Of a DNA stretch of 64,000 bases, positions 59,447 through 64,000 are shown one piece after another. Source of the DNA: Porphyridium purpureum (taxonomy: Eukaryota; Rhodophyta; Bangiophyceae; Porphyridiales; Porphyridiaceae); assembly GCA_008690995.1 (NCBI GenBank), contig VRMN01000001.1, forward strand, positions 372,001-436,000, written 5' to 3'. The notes below the pieces were generated by a model. It was not told the DNA's origin and searched no databases. It was given only the letters and a program-made list of their open reading frames with translations. The stretch's first letter is position 1. Each line of letters starts with the position of its first letter. A program made the translations under genes and the position numbers.

Positions 59447-60541
59447 CTACAGCTTCACCTCCTGCGCCTGCTCGGTCTCTGCGACACGATACGCGGCCAG
59501 CGTCCGCGCTTCAAACTGGCCAAAGGTGTCGCCTGGCACAAACCGTTTCTCTAACGGAGGCACTCCACTCGGCGTGAAAAGCCCGGTTTCGGGGCTTCCG
59601 AGCGAAAAGTCTCGCGAGGGTTGCAGAAACAATGCAAATGAACTGCGGGCGCGCTGAACGCCCTCGTGAGGACTGAGCTCCAGCGGAACCGAATGAGGCG
59701 TCGCTCGGAAACTTCCTCCGGATATTACTTGCGCCACTTCTCCCACTTGGAACGCCACGCTTGACGGGTCGAGGCGCACCTCGCTCATATTCCCGTCTGG
59801 GCCAAGCACAGTCAGACCAGTCCCTTGCTTCAAGATCTCAGGCTCGTCGTGCTGGTCCACCTCCTCATCGCAAGTGAGGGACGGAACCAAGCCTGTAATG
59901 GCTCCATGATCCGAATGCAGCCCGCACCACTGTGGGGACGGCCCGGAAGTATGTGTCGAGTCACGCACCGGGGAGCAGTAGTAGAGCAAGCGCCCTTTGT
60001 GCGTTGTGGAGTCTGCGAGCGCGTCGTGCAGACTCGGCGCTCCCACATTTTTCGCTTTCATGAGCTGGTCGCAGCAGAACGCGAGCTCCATTCCCAGCGA
60101 GTACAAGGTGAGAGCAACGCGGGTAAAACTGGCCTTCAGGTTGGGAACCAGGCTTTCATCAGGCCACACGTTTCGAAAATGATTTGCTGGGAAATCCATG
60201 TAGTACGACACTTTCAGACTGTCCCGCTGTCCAGATCCCGATTTAGAAGCATCGAACTCTTCCTTCCCGCGGCTCCATCCGTACATGTATCCGTACTCTG
60301 GCCTGGACAATTCCGTCTGCTGCTCCTCATCCAGCCTTGCGCACTGCCGCGCGGCCCGCAGCAACTGCATGCGCGCGGCGCGGTACGTCCGCAGGGTCTC
60401 CGCGACGCCCATAATTTCGATCACGCCCATTCCATCTGCGCCAAACGCGTCGTTCACAACATTTAACACTTGCGCGCGTATTTGCGGCTGATTGCGCCGC
60501 AACAGCAGATCCAAAGGCAGCGAAATCAATCCGCGCGTCAT
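59447..60541 (-). CDS. 2-oxoglutarate/Fe(II) dioxygenase, isopenicillin-N-synthase-like
   Basis: This 364-residue protein has the IPNS-like double-stranded beta-helix with iron ligands in GLHSDHGAITGL (His, Asp) and GGSFRATPHSV (distal His). A downstream Arg in QRARSSFALFLQP suits 2-oxoglutarate binding. The N-terminal half has the family's substrate-lid type sequence (YGYMYGWSRGKEEFD, YYMDFPAN). The substrate is unknown; related algal and plant proteins act on varied small molecules. An in-frame ATG at 60622 would add 27 residues. The later ATG (MTRGLISLP) is chosen because the upstream part is basic and unlike the fold. Confidence 0.75.
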   Translation of the reverse strand: MTRGLISLPLDLLLRRNQPQIRAQVLNVVNDAFGADGMGVIEIMGVAETLRTYRAARMQLLRAARQCARLDEEQQTELSRPEYGYMYGWSRGKEEFDASKSGSGQRDSLKVSYYMDFPANHFRNVWPDESLVPNLKASFTRVALTLYSLGMELAFCCDQLMKAKNVGAPSLHDALADSTTHKGRLLYYCSPVRDSTHTSGPSPQWCGLHSDHGAITGLVPSLTCDEEVDQHDEPEILKQGTGLTVLGPDGNMSEVRLDPSSVAFQVGEVAQVISGGSFRATPHSVPLELSPHEGVQRARSSFALFLQPSRDFSLGSPETGLFTPSGVPPLEKRFVPGDTFGQFEARTLAAYRVAETEQAQEVKL

Positions 60542-60676
60542 TCTCCCCCGCTGCTTCTCAACCTTCCGAGCGCAACACCGCTCGCTCCCGCCACCAGTGA
60601 CCCCCCTCAAAAATAAAAACATCCAACCCGAAAACCAAAAAATTCTTGCTAAAATCGTCAAAAACGATAGACACCA

Positions 60677-60803
60677 TATCCGCGGCCAGACTTGAACTGG
60701 CGACTTCCAGTGTGTTAGACAAATGCGGCCCTTAAGTGAACGAAAGAGTTCTTGACGAAAACCGTCCAGGCCTTGGCACTCTAACCAACTGAGTTACGTG
60801 GAC
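60677..60803 (-). tRNA. tRNA-Val(AAC) with ectopic 53-nt intron in the anticodon stem
   Basis: On the minus strand, the acceptor 5' strand GTCCACG pairs with CGCGGAT, with one A-C mismatch and one G-T pair. The D-arm is ACTC-AGTTGGTTA-GAGT and the T-arm is GCCAG-TTCAAGT-CTGGC. A discriminator A ends the body, and a TTTT terminator follows at about 60661. As written, the anticodon stem cannot form. Removing plus-strand 60721-60773 (53 nt) gives CCAGT-CTAACAC-ACTGG, a perfect five-pair stem with anticodon AAC. The intron therefore sits between tRNA positions 29 and 30 rather than 37/38. The mature length is 74 nt without CCA. GGCC near both intron ends can pair, in line with a helix at the splice sites. 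Confidence 0.85.
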
Positions 60804-60818
60804 TTCTGAAGACTACGA

Positions 60819-60934
60819 GTACAGTCTTCGTGATGACAGGCTGAAAGAGTGAAATTTAATATATAATTACGTTCCATAAAGGAGTGTTGTGAGCCGACAG
60901 GACGCAGAAATGAGTTGTTTGAATTGGGTACAGT
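60819..60934. promoter_or_regulatory. Two GTACAGT copies between tRNA-Val and the C2-protein gene
   Basis: GTACAGT lies at 60819-60825 (16 bp upstream of the tRNA 5' end) and at 60928-60934 (139 bp upstream of the ATG at 61073). Confidence 0.45.
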
Positions 60935-61072
60935 GGAGCCCATCAGGAGAGGCGGTTGATTTGAGGGAAAGGGGAAAGGGGAAAGTGGGGCGCGCGTGCA
61001 GGAGAGGGTGGGAGGGGGAGGGTGGGTGTCGGTGTGGGTGGTGGGGAGCCGCGCGGTGCGCCGTGCGGTGTG

Positions 61073-62134
61073 ATGCGGCGCGAGAGCAGGATGTTGGGTA
61101 AAAGCCAAGGGGTGAATAAGAAGAACAACGTGTTTCAGAAGTTCGGGACCGCGCTCGGCAGTCGCAAGGCGCTCGCATGGGCCATCGGCGATATGGATGG
61201 CCGGTTGTCGTGCGCCGTGTCGCGCGAGTATCGCGCGACACTCGAGGAGCTCAAAAACGCACGTGAGAGCGGCAGCGAGCTGATCGAGGTGTCGTTTGCG
61301 TGCGTGAATCTGCCGAAAATGGACCTCACGAGCGACTCGGACCCGTTCGCCGTGGTGTGGCTGGCCGATGGCACCCAGAAGGAAGTCGAGCTCATGCGAA
61401 CTGAGACCGTTTGGGACGATCAGGATCCTTTCTTTGTCCAGGCTCTTTTGTTATGCGAAGACAAGATAAAGACCGCCACCTTGCGCGTGTGTTTGTATGA
61501 CCGCGACGATGCAAGCGAGCGTCTCGAAAAGCACGACTATATGGGCAATGCGGTGTTCCCAGTCACTGAATTGTTAAGCTTTTCTTCGCTTCCGGAAGGA
61601 CTGCAACTTCCTCTCCAAGGAAAGAAGAGCAACATAGATTCAGCGAGCAGCAACGCACCCACTGTTATCATCCATTGCTGTCGAAACATGAACATTGCAA
61701 GTTTCAAGCAGGTTGTTGAGTTTTATTTCTCTATCCCTGCAAATAGGTCGAGCGGCGATCGCTTCTTTACCCTTTCCCGGCAACAGGAAAATGGCTCCTG
61801 GGCCACCGTGTATCGCTCAGAGGTCGTGCTCGCAAAGAATAACCAAGGAGGCTTCTTCTTCCAATGTGCTCAGGTCTGCGCGATGGCACTGAATAACGGC
61901 AACCCGGACTGGAAAAACCGCTTCGAACTCTGTAATTACCAGGCTACGGGCTGGCATGAAACAAGAGGCACGTTCGTGTTCACGGTGCGCGAACTCGAAA
62001 TGCTGAGCACGACGCAAGACATCGAGCGCGTGTTTCTCGGGTCAGAGGAAGATGAGGTCAAGTGCTCCGTGCTCAGTGGCGGGATCCTGTCCGACGACAA
62101 GATGTCGTTTACTTTTGATATTATGCTGAGATAG
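61073..62134 (+). CDS. Tandem C2-domain protein, copine-like without vWA domain
   Basis: In this 353-residue protein, a short basic N-terminus is followed by a C2 domain at about 70-185 (LIEVSFACVNLPKMD, DSDPFAVVWLADG, calcium-loop Asp residues, YDRDDASERLEKHDYMG). A second C2-like domain at about 205-330 has QVVEFYFSIPAN, GDRFFTLSRQQENGSW and GNPDWKNRFELCNYQATG. The pattern follows the two N-terminal C2 domains of copines, but the C-terminal vWA (copine) domain is missing. It probably binds phospholipid with Ca2+. The start is the first in-frame ATG. Confidence 0.7.
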   Translation: MRRESRMLGKSQGVNKKNNVFQKFGTALGSRKALAWAIGDMDGRLSCAVSREYRATLEELKNARESGSELIEVSFACVNLPKMDLTSDSDPFAVVWLADGTQKEVELMRTETVWDDQDPFFVQALLLCEDKIKTATLRVCLYDRDDASERLEKHDYMGNAVFPVTELLSFSSLPEGLQLPLQGKKSNIDSASSNAPTVIIHCCRNMNIASFKQVVEFYFSIPANRSSGDRFFTLSRQQENGSWATVYRSEVVLAKNNQGGFFFQCAQVCAMALNNGNPDWKNRFELCNYQATGWHETRGTFVFTVRELEMLSTTQDIERVFLGSEEDEVKCSVLSGGILSDDKMSFTFDIMLR

Positions 62135-62775
62135 TATTGTGCAGGTAGTTCGGATGCATGCACAATGTAATCTCTGCAAGACCGTCGGAGTTCACGGCCG
62201 GGTGATCCAACGGCTCGGTTTCGATTTTGAAAACTGCACGTCCTCTGCAATGTTAGCGCGGTAGAGCGGCACCACGTTGCGCTCTCCGGTAGCTAGAGAA
62301 CGAGTGTTCTTTCGTGGCGTTTACGGTGACTCCTGCGGAATCCTGGACGACTACGAGCACGCTCAGGACAAGCCAACGTGCACTCATGCAATGGTTCCGA
62401 GTACACAAAGATTGGAAATCTTGTTGGCCAAAAATGCAAGAAACCGTTCTTTCACAAGAGAAAAGGAAACGGCGCGTGCTTAAAACTTCCCATGGAACCA
62501 CACGCGCTCTTGAATTTTTTATATCCTATATTCTTATTTTGTTCCTTTGTCAACCAGGCTACGCTTTCGCGCGTTCGAGAAATCCGACGCGTTCGTCATG
62601 GGTGCGCAGGCGTGGTCGAGCTTCGCCCGTGGCCTATGCATGCTTTTCTCCGGCCCGAAAGACATGCAACGTCCAGGACAGAGAAGGCCCCGCGCTCTGT
62701 TAAACGACAAGGCTATCTAATATTCTTGCGAAATATGTCAGGAAGTGTGAATTCGATTCTGCCTAATTGTTTCTC
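62135..62775. other. Convergent spacer, 640 bp, nothing confident
   Basis: The sequence around 62245-62290 (TTAGCGCGGTAGAGCGGC) recalls a tRNA D-arm, but no complete straight or permuted tRNA could be folded by eye. Short frames only. Confidence 0.35.
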
Positions 62776-63933
62776 CTAGTCGAGCAGTCTTTGCTTGATC
62801 TGGACTTTCATGGGTGTTCCCTCGCCAGCTGCGAGCGAAATGATGGAGATCTCGCCGTCCAAAATTTCAATGGCCTCGCGCACGCCGCCATAAAACTTGC
62901 TCATTCCGGTATCCATCCTCCACGCCGCGCCATGACACGCACCGTTGATTCCACTGAATTGGATGGTGTGGCCTATAAACATTGTGCTTGTGTGGGTCTC
63001 CTTGAGCACGCGGCGGAGATCGCTGCATTGGGCAGCACTGAGCGCAGAGCCCATTGGCATACCGTACCTTCGCGTCCAAACCACGGCGTCTGGTCCTGCT
63101 AAATTGGACAACGCAAAGTCCATGTCTGCATCTTCGGCGCCGTTGCCTCGGACAAAGCTTTGTGTCCGCACATTGAGCGCATGCAGTGATTCCACACCGC
63201 CAGGAATTGTCTGTGGTATGACACCTGCATGCACAAACAAGTGGCTCCCAATAATCAGGGCCACTTTTGAGTAGGCAAATATCCGCCTCGAAATCGAGCC
63301 GCCTGCAAGTAGCGCCTGCGCGCGACGTTGTACTAGCGGGTGCTGTATCGACTGTGCACGTTGCTTCACGCGCTCAGAAACGTCGTCGAGCGCCATTTTA
63401 TTGGTCAGATTGAAAGTCTGAGCCCATGCGCCTGGCGCGACGTACCGGAAATCGCCCATCAGATTCATGACTTCATGGTTGCCGAGCAGCAGATGTACCT
63501 CACCCCCACACTCGCGAGCCTGTGCTTTGAGATCCCACAGGATATCCAGGGCACGAAACTCCTCGTCGCCGCGGTCAAGAACATCACCCAGTTGCACGAG
63601 CACCGCGTCCGCTCCGCGCCACGAGACTCTTCCGTCGGGATCGGAGCGGGCTACCTCAGTGGCATCCAGTAAAGCCAGCATGGCGTCTGCGTCGCCATGA
63701 ACATCCGGAAGCACCACGATCCGCCGCCGCGCGCGCAGGCGAGTCAGTTCGTTTGAGTTTTCCGTCTGTGGCCCGGGCGGTGGTACCTCTGGCCACCACG
63801 CGACACCAGCGCCCGGTTCAGTCGCCGCACAGCTTCCGAATGACGCATCGGCGCCACCCAGATTGGCCAGCAGTAGCGTCCACCATACCAGAGCGATGCC
63901 GAGTTGGCAAATAGCACGCCATCTTTCTATCAT
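62776..63933 (-). CDS. Shewanella-like (SLP) PPP-family phosphatase with signal peptide
   Basis: This 385-residue protein has an N-terminal signal or transit-type hydrophobic stretch (IALVWWTLLLANLGGADASF). The PPP metallophosphoesterase signatures follow: VVLPDVHGD, VQLGDVLDRG and LLGNHEVMN, with the SLP-type continuation MGDFRYVAPGAWA, then HLFVHAGVIP and FIGHTIQ. Bacterial-like SLP phosphatases are found in plants, algae and Plasmodium. The presequence points to an organelle or the secretory route. The start is the first ATG and no break is seen. Confidence 0.88.
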   Translation of the reverse strand: MIERWRAICQLGIALVWWTLLLANLGGADASFGSCAATEPGAGVAWWPEVPPPGPQTENSNELTRLRARRRIVVLPDVHGDADAMLALLDATEVARSDPDGRVSWRGADAVLVQLGDVLDRGDEEFRALDILWDLKAQARECGGEVHLLLGNHEVMNLMGDFRYVAPGAWAQTFNLTNKMALDDVSERVKQRAQSIQHPLVQRRAQALLAGGSISRRIFAYSKVALIIGSHLFVHAGVIPQTIPGGVESLHALNVRTQSFVRGNGAEDADMDFALSNLAGPDAVVWTRRYGMPMGSALSAAQCSDLRRVLKETHTSTMFIGHTIQFSGINGACHGAAWRMDTGMSKFYGGVREAIEILDGEISIISLAAGEGTPMKVQIKQRLLD

Positions 63934-64000
63934 CCTCGTATTATCGCTTCCCGAGGACTTTGCAGAAATTGACAGCGGTCCGACGGCGGTTCGACGGCGG

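Noticed and set aside
62190-62300. Possible circularly permuted tRNA
   Set aside because: A D-arm-like and a T-loop-like piece are present, but no five-pair T-stem, anticodon stem or acceptor pairing could be formed.

Overview
The window reads as nuclear DNA of a small, gene-dense unicellular eukaryotic alga, most likely a red alga of the Porphyridium type (inference). Supporting points are: many bacterial-type proteins with N-terminal presequences that often start M-F or carry an early Phe; a laforin-type glucan phosphatase, as expected where starch is stored in the cytosol; eukaryote-only genes (NIP7, TSR2, Snu23, EMC3, NPRL3, ISD11, eL38); mostly intronless genes; and a tRNA-Val gene interrupted by an ectopic intron, a habit known from the red alga Cyanidioschyzon. 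No transposon, virus-like element or CRISPR array is visible.

Layout. 1-5.2 kb: Snu23 (partial), laforin-like phosphatase, plastid thioredoxin, twin-CX9C protein and a two-exon hypothetical gene. 5.2-6.8 kb: poorly coding. 6.8-12.6 kb: a GGCT/phytyl-ester-synthase fusion, a plastid hypothetical protein, LDAH hydrolase and MogA. 12.7-19.6 kb: HACD dehydratase, NPRL3 (three exons), a membrane protein, COQ3, NIP7, ISD11 and an SDR. 20-22.3 kb: an FLZ-like zinc protein and a dihydrodiol-dehydrogenase-like oxidoreductase. 22.3-28.4 kb: a decayed or intron-split membrane gene with GlmS-type amidotransferase and SIS domains. 28.5-35.3 kb: two orphans, a lumenal ChaN-like protein, a plastid hypothetical protein and kynureninase. 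36.6-41.4 kb: a zf-4CXXC_R1 regulator, plastid TrmB and an E3BP-like PDH subunit. 41.4-46.8 kb: mostly non-coding, then a Cys-rich membrane protein and a DMT transporter. 47.7-51.1 kb: TSR2, a ZGRF1/MTE1-like protein and a SET methyltransferase. 51.7-64 kb: uS15, an EgtB-like enzyme, PINX1-like protein, a RING membrane protein, EMC3, eL38, a 2OG dioxygenase, tRNA-Val, a C2 protein and a Shewanella-like phosphatase.

Genes are packed tightly. Convergent stop codons lie 23-50 bp apart in several pairs, and divergent pairs share promoters of 130-400 bp. Those promoters repeatedly carry the 7-mer ACTGTAC/GTACAGT, often as pairs or triplets 18-45 bp apart, which looks like a genome-specific promoter element. 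Plastid functions (thioredoxin, PES, TrmB, transporter, lumenal ChaN) and mitochondrial functions (COQ3, ISD11, PDH E3BP, twin CX9C) are interspersed with ribosome-biogenesis genes, with no operon-like clustering by pathway.
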